64,000 bases of DNA from Cellulomonas sp. (GCF_017744555.1 NZ_JAGIBD010000009.1:1-64000); one strand, 5' to 3'; shown: positions 33,867 to 43,660, numbered from the stretch's first letter. The notes: generated by a model from the sequence alone, not told the origin. A program made the numbers and translations.

Positions 33867-35224
33867 ACGACGGCGCCGTGCGGAACCGTGACGACGAGCT
33901 GTCGGCACGCGTGAGCTCGGGCGCCGCCACCTGGCTGCTCACCGGGACCGCGGTCGCCATGGCGCTCTACGCCGCCTTCCACCTGTGGGCGATCGTGGTC
34001 GTCGACCGCAACCCGTGGGTCGACGGCGTCTACCTCGTCGCCGTGCTCTGCGTGCTCGTGCAGCTCGTCCTCGCCGCCCGCGACCAGCAGCCGCGCCACG
34101 ACCGGGCGGACGGCTCCCCCACGGCGGACCTCAAGGTCGCCGCGCTCGTCCCCGCCTACAACGAGGACCCCGACGCGCTGCGACGCTGCCTGGACTCGCT
34201 GCTCGGGCAGACGCGACCGCTCTACGCCGTGTGCGTGGTGGACGACGGGTCGACGAGCGGCGACTACGCCGACGTCAAGGCCTGGTTCCTGGCCCGGTGC
34301 GAGGAGGTCGGTGTCGCCGGGTACTGGACCCGGCAGGTCAACGGCGGCAAGCGGCGGGCCCAGATGACCGGGGCGGACCACGTGCTCGACGCCGACGTCT
34401 ACCTGACCGTCGACAGCGACACGATCGTGGACGCCCGGGCCACCGAGGAAGCGATGCCCCGGTTCGCGGACCCCACCGTCCAGTCCGTCGCCGGTCACAT
34501 CCTGGTCCTGAACTACCGGACCAACCTCCTGACCCGGCTGCAGGAGATCTGGTTCGGCGCCTGGCAGATGGTCGACCGGGGCGGCCTGTCGGCGATGGGG
34601 TGCGTGCTCGTGAACTCCGGCGGCTGCGCCTACTACCGGGCCGCCGTGCTCCTCGACAACGCCGAGCAGTACCTCGGCGAGACGCTGCTCGGCCGGCCCG
34701 TGCACCAGTCCGACGACAGCCTGCTGACGATGTTCGCGCTGCAGCGCGGGCGCGCGGTGCAGCAGGCCTCGGTGTTCGCCTTCACGCTCATGCCCGAGCG
34801 GCTGAGCCACCACGCCCGCCAGCAGCTGCGGTGGATGCGCGGGTCGTACCTGCGGGCCGCCTGCCGCTTCCAGGAGCTCCCGGTGCGGGGCCTGGCGTAC
34901 TGGGTCCACCTGCTCAAGTGGGCGAGGACGGTCGCGGGGCTCGCCGTGCTCGTGGGCATCGCGATCGCGAGCCACGGCGTGAACCCGGCCGGGCTGGCCT
35001 GGACGGGGGCCGTCGCAGGAGCCCTGGTGCTCCTGTTCTCGACGCCGTACCTGTCGCTGCGCCGCAGCGACCAGTCCGCGTGGCAACGCGCGCTGACGTT
35101 CGCCTGCGCGCCGCTCGTCGGCCTGTGGCAGGCCACGGTCATCGGCGGCCTGCGGCTCTACGCGCTCGTGACCGTCACGAAGGTGGGCTGGGGCACCCGC
35201 AAGAGCGTCGAGGTCACCGCCTGA
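33863..35224 (+). CDS. Hyaluronan-synthase-like processive GT2 glycosyltransferase
   Basis: A 453-residue membrane enzyme. It has two N-terminal helices, then a GT-A domain with VPAYNEDPDALRRCL, VDDGST, VDSDT (metal-binding D184/D186), the acceptor segment NSGGCAYYRAAVL, SDDSLLTMFALQ and QQLRW (320-324), followed by C-terminal helices. The order and wording around AGHILVLNYRTNLLTRL and YLGETLLGRPV strongly resemble bacterial class I hyaluronan synthases, which polymerise and export the chain. With the divergent UDP-uronate-forming dehydrogenase it could make a glycosaminoglycan-like or other uronic-acid polymer; the product is not determinable from the sequence. Confidence 0.88.
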   Translation: MNDGAVRNRDDELSARVSSGAATWLLTGTAVAMALYAAFHLWAIVVVDRNPWVDGVYLVAVLCVLVQLVLAARDQQPRHDRADGSPTADLKVAALVPAYNEDPDALRRCLDSLLGQTRPLYAVCVVDDGSTSGDYADVKAWFLARCEEVGVAGYWTRQVNGGKRRAQMTGADHVLDADVYLTVDSDTIVDARATEEAMPRFADPTVQSVAGHILVLNYRTNLLTRLQEIWFGAWQMVDRGGLSAMGCVLVNSGGCAYYRAAVLLDNAEQYLGETLLGRPVHQSDDSLLTMFALQRGRAVQQASVFAFTLMPERLSHHARQQLRWMRGSYLRAACRFQELPVRGLAYWVHLLKWARTVAGLAVLVGIAIASHGVNPAGLAWTGAVAGALVLLFSTPYLSLRRSDQSAWQRALTFACAPLVGLWQATVIGGLRLYALVTVTKVGWGTRKSVEVTA

Positions 35225-35277
35225 GCCACTACCCCGGCCCTAGGCTGTCGGCGGAAACCGTCTCACCAGGAGGTCGC

Positions 35278-35964
35278 GTGCGAGCGTCCGAGGCACCGCT
35301 CGTCCCGCGACCGTCGACGACGGCGCTCGCCGACGGCGTGTACCGCCGGATCGAGCACGAGATCGTCGAGGGTCGGCTCGCCCCGGGCGAGACGCTGCGT
35401 GAGGCCGACGTCGCCGAGCGCCTGGGGGTGTCGCGCACACCTGTCCGCGAAGCGTTCCGACGCCTCGCCGAGGCCGGGCTGGTCCGCATCGAGGCGAGCC
35501 GCAGCTACCGCGTCGCCCCGTTCGACCTCGACCTGCTCACCGAGACGGCCGTCGTCTACGGCTCGCTGATCGGCCTCGCCGGGCGCCTCGCGCTCCCGCA
35601 CCTGGACGACTTCGACATCGACTGGCTCGCGGCCGCCGAACGTCGGGCCTTCGAGGAGGCCGCCGGTCCGCAGCCGGTCGCCGACCCGCTGTTCGGCATC
35701 GGGTTCGTCCGCCTGCTCGTCGAACGGTGCGGCAACTCCGTCGTCGCGTCAGCGATCGGGCCGCTGCGGCTGCACGTCGACCGGGCGTTCCACCTGTTCG
35801 GCCGCGAGGTGCCCCGGCAGCTCTATGCCGAGAAGTTCGGCGCGATCGTCGCCGCGGCCCGCGCGCGCGACCCCGAGCTGTTCGAGTCCACGCTCCGCGT
35901 GCACGGCACGCAGTTCCTGCTCGACGTGATCGACCTGGCCCGGCAGGACGCGCAGCGCCCCTGA
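35278..35964 (+). CDS. GntR/FadR-family transcriptional regulator
   Basis: A 228-residue protein. The winged-helix segment (VYRRIEHEIVEGRLAPGETL, then ADVAERLGVSRTPVREAFRR) is followed by an FCD-like all-helical ligand domain in which the usual metal-binding His are only partly recognisable. The start GTG 35278 has AGGAGG 5 nt upstream, and TAGGCT at 35240-35245 may be its -10 element. It lies 53 nt after the synthase gene, but the separate promoter suggests independent expression. It might control the polysaccharide locus. Confidence 0.88.
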   Translation: MRASEAPLVPRPSTTALADGVYRRIEHEIVEGRLAPGETLREADVAERLGVSRTPVREAFRRLAEAGLVRIEASRSYRVAPFDLDLLTETAVVYGSLIGLAGRLALPHLDDFDIDWLAAAERRAFEEAAGPQPVADPLFGIGFVRLLVERCGNSVVASAIGPLRLHVDRAFHLFGREVPRQLYAEKFGAIVAAARARDPELFESTLRVHGTQFLLDVIDLARQDAQRP

Positions 35965-35979
35965 GGACCCGGCCGGGCC

Positions 35980-36519
35980 TCAGGCGCGCACGTCGTGCAG
36001 GTGGTGGACGACGTCGTGCAGGAAGTACTGCCCGAGCGTCCGCACGGTGAACGTCGACCCGTTCGAGCGCCGACCCGGGCGCTCCCACTGGTCGTCGCCG
36101 ACCGCGTCGAACCGGGCGGCGATCACCTCGGACGCGTCGACGAGCTCGTCCGCCACCACGCGCGGGTCCTGCAGGTCGTACCGGTCCTCGAGCGCGGTCG
36201 CGTCCTGGTCCCAGTTGGCGAACGGCGGGTCGTCCTGGTCGAGCATGAGGGCCAGCCGCTCGTCGAACACCCGCAGCACGTCCCGCACGTGCGCGCCGTA
36301 CTCGAGCGTGCTCCACGTGGCCGGCTCCGGGCGCACCCGGGCGTCCTCGCGGTGCAGCGCCGACACCCACCGCGGTGTGAGGTCGCGGACCGTGCCGCCG
36401 ATCGAGCGGGGGTCCACGTCGGCGGCCGTGAATCCGCACTCGGGGCAGCGCTCGGACAGGACCCAGGTCCAGTCCTTGATGTCAGGCTCGATGTCGGTCG
36501 CGGGAGTCTCGCTCGTCAT
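35980..36519 (-). CDS. DinB-family protein
   Basis: A 179-residue four-helix-bundle protein of the DinB/YfiT type, with metal-ligand His residues in EYGAHVRDVLRVFDE and FLHDVVHHLHDV. Such proteins are putative metal-dependent thiol transferases or hydrolases. A CPEC pair near the N-terminus (SERCPECGFTAAD) is typical of the actinobacterial branch. It is convergent with the GntR gene. Confidence 0.88.
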   Translation of the reverse strand: MTSETPATDIEPDIKDWTWVLSERCPECGFTAADVDPRSIGGTVRDLTPRWVSALHREDARVRPEPATWSTLEYGAHVRDVLRVFDERLALMLDQDDPPFANWDQDATALEDRYDLQDPRVVADELVDASEVIAARFDAVGDDQWERPGRRSNGSTFTVRTLGQYFLHDVVHHLHDVRA

Positions 36520-36575
36520 GCCCGCACGCTAGACGGTGGATCCCGCGCGCGACAGACCTGCCCACGACGGACGTC

Positions 36576-36965
36576 TCACAGGACGCCCGCCCCCTGCAGG
36601 GCCAGGAACTCCTCGTCCGTGAGCAGCCGCGAGCGCAGCAGGAACCGCACACCCTCGGGCGCCTCGAGCGAGAACCCGGCGCCGCGGCCCGGGACGACGT
36701 CGATCGTCAGGTGCGTGTGCTTCCAGTACTCGTACTGCGCCTTCGTCATCCACACCGGCACCGTCACGCCGTCACCCAGGTCGAGGTCGCCGAGATGCTC
36801 GTCGACATCGCCCGTGAGGAACTCCCCCGCCGGGAAGCACATGGGCGACGAGCCGTCGCAGCACCCTCCCGACTGGTGGAACATCAGCTCGCCGTGCTGC
36901 TCGCGCAGGCGCCGCAGCAGGTCCGCCGCGGCCTCGGTCACGGCGACCCGTTCAGGTAGCTCCAT
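36576..36965 (-). CDS. DUF779 protein
   Basis: A 129-residue protein with the Cys-rich signature HQSGGCCDGSSPMCFPAGEF near the N-terminus and TIDVVPGRGAGFSLEAPEG later. It is almost always encoded beside NAD-dependent acetaldehyde/aldehyde dehydrogenases, as here (111 nt downstream of one), and may bind metal or assist the enzyme. The start ATG 36965 has GGGGAGG upstream. A strong hairpin lies between it and the dehydrogenase gene. Confidence 0.88.
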   Translation of the reverse strand: MELPERVAVTEAAADLLRRLREQHGELMFHQSGGCCDGSSPMCFPAGEFLTGDVDEHLGDLDLGDGVTVPVWMTKAQYEYWKHTHLTIDVVPGRGAGFSLEAPEGVRFLLRSRLLTDEEFLALQGAGVL

Positions 36966-36988
36966 CGTCCGACCTCCCCAGCAAGTCC

Positions 36989-37035
36989 GGTCCGGCCGGG
37001 TGGTGCGTCCCCTCCTCGCCCCACCCGACCGGACC
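36989..37035 (-). terminator. Intra-operon hairpin between dehydrogenase and DUF779 genes
   Basis: GGTCCGGCCGGGTGG (36989-37003) and CCACCCGACCGGACC (37021-37035) pair at 14 of 15 positions around a 17-nt loop. It could attenuate or stabilise the upstream message, lowering DUF779 expression relative to the enzyme. Confidence 0.6.
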
Positions 37036-37076
37036 CCCAGACGCACCCCCCGGTGAACGTCTGGCCCCACGACCCG

Positions 37077-38600
<1,524 letters not shown>

Positions 38601-38664
38601 CGCATCTCCTCGGGCGAGCGTCCGGGCGCCTTCGCTCGTGGCACGGCACCCGAGCACGCGGCGT

Positions 38665-38717
38665 CGTTGCCTCGTGCTGGTCGCAACGTAGGTCGGCGCA
38701 CGTTGCACGACCGTTGC
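38665..38717. promoter_or_regulatory. Four CGTTGC/GCAACG half-sites upstream of the aldehyde dehydrogenase gene
   Basis: CGTTGC at 38665, GCAACG at 38683, CGTTGC at 38701 and 38712. The first three are spaced exactly 18 bp apart in alternating orientation, forming two overlapping inverted repeats. They lie between the divergent dehydrogenase and beta-helix genes, so they are suitable as activator sites. Confidence 0.45.
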
Positions 38718-38867
38718 ACCGTCGGTTCACAGCTGGCCGAGGGCGCGCGTGAGGGACAGCTCGCCCGATATCAGTACCTTTCGGGCAGGCGTCCGGGACC
38801 GTCGAGCGGGTTGCATGGACTGTCGCGCTCGCAGGAGGGCGGGCGCTCGCAGGCGGGAGGACGCGTC

Positions 38868-40016
38868 ATGGCACGACGGAGGATCCTGACCGGCAGCCGC
38901 CGGACGTCGACGGCGACCGGGGCTCTCGCCGCGGTGCTGCTCGGCGTCGCGGGCGTCGCGGCCACACCGACGGTGGCGTCGGCGTCACCCGTCGCGTGCG
39001 GCGCCACGCTCACCGCGGACACGACGCTCACGGCCGACCTGCGGTGCCCGGGCGCGAACCCTGCGCTGGAGCTCGCGACCGGCGTCACACTGGACCTCGG
39101 GGGCCACGCGATCGTCGGGAACGGCACCGGGACGGGCGTCCTCGCGCCGGCGGAGGGTGCGACCGTCCGCAACGGCACCCTCCGCGGCTGGGACGTCGCC
39201 GTCACGAACCGGTGGGCCGACCCCGACGCCGAGACGACCGCCCTCACGCTCGTCGTCGAGGACGCCCGCCTCGCCGGCAACCGGGTCGGCCTGCAGACGC
39301 ACGGCGAGACGTTCGGCTGGGGCTGGGCGCCGGCCGAGGTCCGGCGCACGACGTTCAGCGGCAACGGCACCGGGATCGACCTCACCTGGTACGGACGGGC
39401 CACCGTCGAGGGCGCCACGTTCAAGGACAACGGCACGGGCATCTCGTCGGACGCGTCGGGCGTGCAGATCAGCGGCACGGCGTTCCGGCGGAACACGCAG
39501 GCGCTGTCCGGCTACGAGACGGGCTTCACGGTCGACACCAGCACGTTCACACGCAACACCGACGGCATCCGGGTCGCCGGCACATCGTCGCTCACACTCC
39601 TCGACTCGACCATCAGCGGCAGCGGCACCGCGGTGGACGCGGCGCTCGCCTACCTCGTCATCCAGCGCTCGACGATCTCCGGGAACACGACAGGCGTCCT
39701 CGCCGAACCCGCGGGCGGCACGATCCAGGGCACCACGTTCCGCGGCAACGGCACCGCGTTCAGCGCGACCGTCGCGCCGTTCGCGTGGGACCTCGTGCTG
39801 CAGGACAACGTCGTCGTGCGGGGCGGGGATGGCATCGTCGTCCAGGCCACGGGCGAGGACTGGACGGCGCTGAAGCTCGGCGGCAACCGGGTGGACGGCA
39901 ACACCGGGTGGGGCATCTACGCGCCGGGGGTCACCGACCTCGGCGGCAACACCGCCCGCGGGAACGGGAACGAGCCGCAGTGCACCGGGGTGGTCTGCGT
40001 GCCGCGGCGGTCGTGA
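38868..40016 (+). CDS. Secreted right-handed parallel beta-helix protein
   Basis: A 382-residue exported protein. The signal peptide begins MARRRILTGSRRTSTATGAL and ends near SASPVACG. The mature part is built of repeating coils with NGTG/GNGTGI/NTDGIRV turns (about residues 75-365), the pattern of NosD/pectate-lyase-fold polysaccharide-binding or -cleaving proteins. It has a single Cys near each end (ACGATL, PQCTGVVCVP). No catalytic residues are assigned. The ATG at 38868 follows GGGAGG. It may be a carbohydrate-active or adhesive surface protein. Confidence 0.8.
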   Translation: MARRRILTGSRRTSTATGALAAVLLGVAGVAATPTVASASPVACGATLTADTTLTADLRCPGANPALELATGVTLDLGGHAIVGNGTGTGVLAPAEGATVRNGTLRGWDVAVTNRWADPDAETTALTLVVEDARLAGNRVGLQTHGETFGWGWAPAEVRRTTFSGNGTGIDLTWYGRATVEGATFKDNGTGISSDASGVQISGTAFRRNTQALSGYETGFTVDTSTFTRNTDGIRVAGTSSLTLLDSTISGSGTAVDAALAYLVIQRSTISGNTTGVLAEPAGGTIQGTTFRGNGTAFSATVAPFAWDLVLQDNVVVRGGDGIVVQATGEDWTALKLGGNRVDGNTGWGIYAPGVTDLGGNTARGNGNEPQCTGVVCVPRRS

Positions 40017-40103
40017 CCCGGACGGCGGCCGCCCCGGGCGGGTCCGGGCCGAGCGCCGGAGGAGCGCCGCCCGCTGCCGGACGAGGCCAGCCCGACGACC
40101 GGG

Positions 40104-41414
40104 TCAGACCAGGCGGCGCGTCAGCAGGTCGAGCCGGCCGAGCGCCCGGGCGTGCGCGGGAGTGCCGCGCGGGGACAGCCAGGCGAGGTGCTCCCACGCC
40201 TGCCAGTCCTCGGCACCCTGGTCGGACGCGAGCCACCGGCTCACGACCTCGGGCGAGCGGCTCGCGAGCACCGCGGCCCGCACGTCGGCCGTGAGCTCGT
40301 CGCGCAGCCGCTCGACGCCGGGGGCCACCGACCGCGCGAGCACCGGGCCTGGGTAGGAGGCGAGCGCACCCGACGTGTCCCCCGCGTCGAGCAGCGACCG
40401 GACGAGGTCGATGTCGGTCGGGACGGGCGCCGTGAGCCGGTACGGGCGCGACGCCGACATGAGCGGGCCGACCGAACGGCGCAGCCGGGACACCTCGGCG
40501 CGGACCGTGACGTCGGACAGGTCGTGCGCGCTGAGCAGCACGGCGAGCTCGTCGGCGGAGAGGCCGGCCGGATGCGCGGCGAGCAGCAGCAGGATCTCGG
40601 CGTGCCGCAGGCTCAGCCGGACGGGCACACCCCCGACCCGCAGGACGGGCTCGCCCGCGCCGAGCACCCGCAGGCGGGCCGCCGGGCCGGCGAGCGGCAC
40701 GCTCGGGGGCATCGTCGCAGGTTCGACGGACAGGCCCGCCTCGACGGCGTGGTGGGCACCCGTCGCGACCAGCGCGACGGCCTGCTCGTCGGGCGTGGTC
40801 CCGGCGACCCGGGCAAGCTCGGCCTCGATCGCGGCGACGGTCGCCCGCACCAGCGACATCGCGAGCGTGGACGCGACGACCGACCCGCCGGTCACGTCGA
40901 GCACGCCGAGGAGCCGGCCCGACGGCGCGTGCACGGGCGCCGCGGCGCAGTTCCACGGCTGGACGCGGCGGGCGAAGTGCTCGGTGCCGACCACCTGCAC
41001 GGGCCGGTTCGTGACGAGCGCGGTGCCGAGCGCGTTGGTGCCGGCGCAGTCCTCGCGCCACACCGACCCCTCGACGAACCCGACGCCCTCGACCCGGCGG
41101 CGCACGTCCCCGTCACCCTCGACCCAGAGCATGCGCCCGACGTCGTCCGTCAGCGCCGTGACCCAGCCGGCGTCGGCGCCGGGGTTGACGAGCAGGTCCC
41201 GGACGACGGGCATCGCGCTCGCGAGCGGGTGCTGACGGCGGTAGCCGGAGAGCGTGCGGCCCGTCATGTCGACGGGCGCCGAGGCGACCTCGGGGTCGAC
41301 CCCACTGCGGGCGCTGCGCTGCCACGAGTCCACGACGAGACGGCGGACGTGCCGTCCGGGGGCATGGCCCGTCGTGACGAACCGTTCGTGCGCGGCGCGC
41401 ACGGCGTCGACCAT
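40104..41414 (-). CDS. GAF-domain transcriptional regulator (AcoR-like)
   Basis: A 436-residue regulator. The N-terminal part (VVDSWQRSARSGVDPEVASA, then a GAF domain with GSVWREDCAGTNALGTALVT and HFARRVQPWNCAAAPVHAP) matches the sensor of acetoin/alcohol-metabolism activators. It lacks the sigma54 AAA+ domain; the C-terminal half is an OmpR/BTAD-like segment (SLRHAEILLLLAAHPAGLSA, VTVRAEVSRLRRSVGPL) that would bind DNA. It is often found with ExaC-type aldehyde dehydrogenases in Actinobacteria, which fits the locus here. The start ATG 41414 follows GGGAGGAG. It is divergent from a TetR gene. Confidence 0.88.
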   Translation of the reverse strand: MVDAVRAAHERFVTTGHAPGRHVRRLVVDSWQRSARSGVDPEVASAPVDMTGRTLSGYRRQHPLASAMPVVRDLLVNPGADAGWVTALTDDVGRMLWVEGDGDVRRRVEGVGFVEGSVWREDCAGTNALGTALVTNRPVQVVGTEHFARRVQPWNCAAAPVHAPSGRLLGVLDVTGGSVVASTLAMSLVRATVAAIEAELARVAGTTPDEQAVALVATGAHHAVEAGLSVEPATMPPSVPLAGPAARLRVLGAGEPVLRVGGVPVRLSLRHAEILLLLAAHPAGLSADELAVLLSAHDLSDVTVRAEVSRLRRSVGPLMSASRPYRLTAPVPTDIDLVRSLLDAGDTSGALASYPGPVLARSVAPGVERLRDELTADVRAAVLASRSPEVVSRWLASDQGAEDWQAWEHLAWLSPRGTPAHARALGRLDLLTRRLV

Positions 41415-41509
41415 CGCGCTCCTCCCGACCGTCTCGTCGAGCACGATCTGCGTGGTTTGCCCCCGTCTTGCGAGCATACGGACGCTTCGGGCGATCCGCT
41501 GGTCGGATT

Positions 41510-41520
41510 TTCTGACAGAA
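41510..41520. promoter_or_regulatory. TetR operator candidate TTCTGACAGAA
   Basis: A perfect 5-bp inverted repeat with a single central base, 17 nt before the TetR start and within the divergent intergenic region. Confidence 0.45.
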
Positions 41521-41537
41521 CGTGGGACGATGTCACC

Positions 41538-42143
41538 ATGCCCAAGATCATCGGCGGGTCCCTGCACGAGCACCGCGAGCAGACCCGGCAGAAGCTCTTC
41601 GCGGCGCTGTCGACCCTGATGGCCGAGCAGGGCTTCGACGCGATCACCCTCGCCGACATCGCGCACGCCGCCGGCGTCGGGCGCACGGCCGTCTACAACC
41701 ACTTCCCTGACAAGGAAGCGCTGCTGCTCGGGTTCATCACGCACGAGACCGAGCAGTACACGGCGACCCTGCAGCGCGCGCTCGACGACATCGAGGACCC
41801 CGTCGAGCAGCTCCGCGCCTACGTCCGGGCACAGGCACAGCTCAAACGCGTCTACCACGTGGCCCCCGGGCCTGAGCTGCGATCCGTGCTCTCCCGGGGC
41901 TCGCAGGCGCGCGTGCGTGAGCACGTGGTCATCGTCGAGCAGCTCCTGCGGCAGATCCTCACGGCCGGCGTCGCGTCGGGCGCGTTCCCCGAGCAGGACC
42001 TCGACGTCACCGTGCCCCTCGTCAACGCGTGCCTGTCCGGCCGGGGCGTCGCCGAGGACGGACCTGCCCGCGAGCGCGCCATCGCCCAGACCGAGGCGTT
42101 CGTGCTGCGGGCCGTCGGCGCAGCCGCGCCCGTCCCCGCGTGA
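41538..42143 (+). CDS. TetR-family transcriptional regulator
   Basis: A 201-residue protein. The N-terminal helix-turn-helix contains ITLADIAHAAGVGRTAVYNH and FPDKEALLLGFI. The helical ligand domain ends AVGAAAPVPA. The start ATG 41538 is chosen from the family N-terminus. Its stop overlaps the next start (GTGA 42140-42143), so it is translationally coupled to a methyltransferase gene, an unusual partner for a TetR protein. Confidence 0.9.
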   Translation: MPKIIGGSLHEHREQTRQKLFAALSTLMAEQGFDAITLADIAHAAGVGRTAVYNHFPDKEALLLGFITHETEQYTATLQRALDDIEDPVEQLRAYVRAQAQLKRVYHVAPGPELRSVLSRGSQARVREHVVIVEQLLRQILTAGVASGAFPEQDLDVTVPLVNACLSGRGVAEDGPARERAIAQTEAFVLRAVGAAAPVPA

Positions 42144-43660
42144 CCGCGGGGCGGCAGGGACGCGAACCCGGACGGCACGGCGGCGGGCAGCCACGGGGCA
42201 AGGGTGCGGCACGGAGCGGCGGACGTTCGTCGGGTGCTGGACGTTCATCGGGCGCCTCGGGTCGTCGACCGGGTGTCGACCGGTCGTCCGGTGGCGCAGC
42301 CGGGTCGTCGGGCGCCTCGGGTCGATCGTCCGGTCACCGCCCACAGACCGGCGGGCACCAGCGCGACGACCGTCGTCGGGTCCCCGGCCGCACCCCCGCG
42401 ACCACGCCGGACCCCCGCCCGACGGACGTCGAGCTCACGTTCCTGCCCGGCCTCGCCGACGTGCTCGCCGCCGAGGTCGCCGACGTCCTGTCCCCCGCCC
42501 GTCCGCCCGCACCGGTGCCAGGCCGCGACGACGCGCTGACCCTCCGTCACACCGGCCCGCTCGCCGACGTGCTGCGGCTGCGTACGGCGGTCGCCGCGTT
42601 CGTCCACCTGCACTTCGACGTCCCCCGACCCCGGTCGCTGACGAGCGGCGACCACCTGGCGCGGATCGTCGACGCCGTCTACGCGTCGCTGCGGGCAGGC
42701 GGGTCGTCGTCGTTCCGGTTCGAGGCGGCGGGCTCAGACTCGGCGGTGTTCCGGCGGCTCGCGGACCAGATCCGTGAGGCGACCGGGCTGCAGCACGACG
42801 AGCAGGACGGGCAGCTCGTCATCCGCGTCCGCCGGGGCACGTCCGGGACGTCCCCGGTACCGGGCCGGGCGCGCTCGGCCGGGCAGGCGACGGGTCGGGG
42901 CGGACGCGCGCAGGCCGCCGGGCAGCGCGGCGCGGACCGGTCGACCGGTGCGCCGGACCCCGGCTGGGACGTGCTGGTGCGGGTCGGGCCGCGGCCCCTG
43001 TCGGCGCGCACGTGGCGGGTCGCGGACTACCCGGGTGCGGTCAACGCGACCATCGCCGCCGCGATGGTGCGGCTCGGCGGCGTCGAGCCGACCGACCGGG
43101 TGCTCAACCTCATGTGCGGGTCGGGCACCCTGCTCGTCGAACGGCTGCTCGCCGGCCCGGCCGAGGCCGCGGTGGGCGTCGACCACGCGCCGGAGGCCCT
43201 GACGGCCGCGGCCGCGAACCTCGACGCCGCCTCCCTGACCCGCCGCACGACCCTGATCGAGGCCGACGCCCTCGCCGTCGACCTGACCCCCGCTCCGGCG
43301 CAGGTCGACGAGTCCGGTGGTTCCCGTCGAGACCGGGGGTTGCCGCCCACGGTCTCGACGACAAGCACCGGACTCGGCAGCGCCGCGCTCGACGGCGGGC
43401 CGTTCGACGTGGTGTACGCCGACCCGCCCTGGGGGACGCTGCACGGGTCGCATGCGACGGCGGCCGACGTGCACGGAGGGCTGCTGCGGGCGGCGCACCG
43501 GGTGACGCGGGACGGTGGCACGTTCGTCGTCCTCACGCACGAGATCACGGTGATGGAGCGCTGCCTGCGCGAGGCCGACGCGCTGTGGACCCCGCGCGCG
43601 ACGGTCCGGGTGTTCGCGAAGGGCCACCACCCGCGCATCTACGTGCTGGGGAAGCGCTGA
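42140..43660 (+). CDS. RNA/DNA methyltransferase with low-complexity N-terminus
   Basis: A 506-residue SAM-dependent enzyme of the UPF0020/THUMP-related RNA methyltransferase type. The first ~90 residues are a Ser/Gly/Arg low-complexity tail with a 60-bp period. The fold then starts at DVELTFLPGLADVLAAEVAD, the SAM-binding motif is VLNLMCGSGTLLVERLLAG, and the catalytic NPPY-like motif is DVVYADPPWGTLHG. A 68-bp palindromic repeat is inserted in frame just before that motif. The start GTG 42140 overlaps the TetR stop. The target base and nucleic acid are not determinable here. Confidence 0.85.
   Translation: MTAGRQGREPGRHGGGQPRGKGAARSGGRSSGAGRSSGASGRRPGVDRSSGGAAGSSGASGRSSGHRPQTGGHQRDDRRRVPGRTPATTPDPRPTDVELTFLPGLADVLAAEVADVLSPARPPAPVPGRDDALTLRHTGPLADVLRLRTAVAAFVHLHFDVPRPRSLTSGDHLARIVDAVYASLRAGGSSSFRFEAAGSDSAVFRRLADQIREATGLQHDEQDGQLVIRVRRGTSGTSPVPGRARSAGQATGRGGRAQAAGQRGADRSTGAPDPGWDVLVRVGPRPLSARTWRVADYPGAVNATIAAAMVRLGGVEPTDRVLNLMCGSGTLLVERLLAGPAEAAVGVDHAPEALTAAAANLDAASLTRRTTLIEADALAVDLTPAPAQVDESGGSRRDRGLPPTVSTTSTGLGSAALDGGPFDVVYADPPWGTLHGSHATAADVHGGLLRAAHRVTRDGGTFVVLTHEITVMERCLREADALWTPRATVRVFAKGHHPRIYVLGKR
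42248..42324 (+). repeat. 17-bp repeat with 60-bp period in methyltransferase N-terminus
   Basis: TCGGGCGCCTCGGGTCG occurs at 42248-42264 and 42308-42324, exactly 60 bp (20 codons) apart, encoding SGASGR twice. The surrounding codons are degenerate copies of the same Ser/Gly/Arg pattern. Confidence 0.6.
43309..43376. repeat. 68-bp palindromic element inserted in frame in the methyltransferase gene
   Basis: Nested inverted repeats: CGAGTCCGGTG (43309-43319) with CACCGGACTCG (43366-43376), and CGTCGAGACCG (43325-43335) with CGGTCTCGACG (43350-43360), separated by 5-nt gaps and a 14-nt centre. The GTCTCGACGACAAG core resembles REP-like sequences scattered in Micrococcales genomes. It is translated as SGGSRRDRGLPPTVSTTSTG without breaking the frame. 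Confidence 0.8.
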
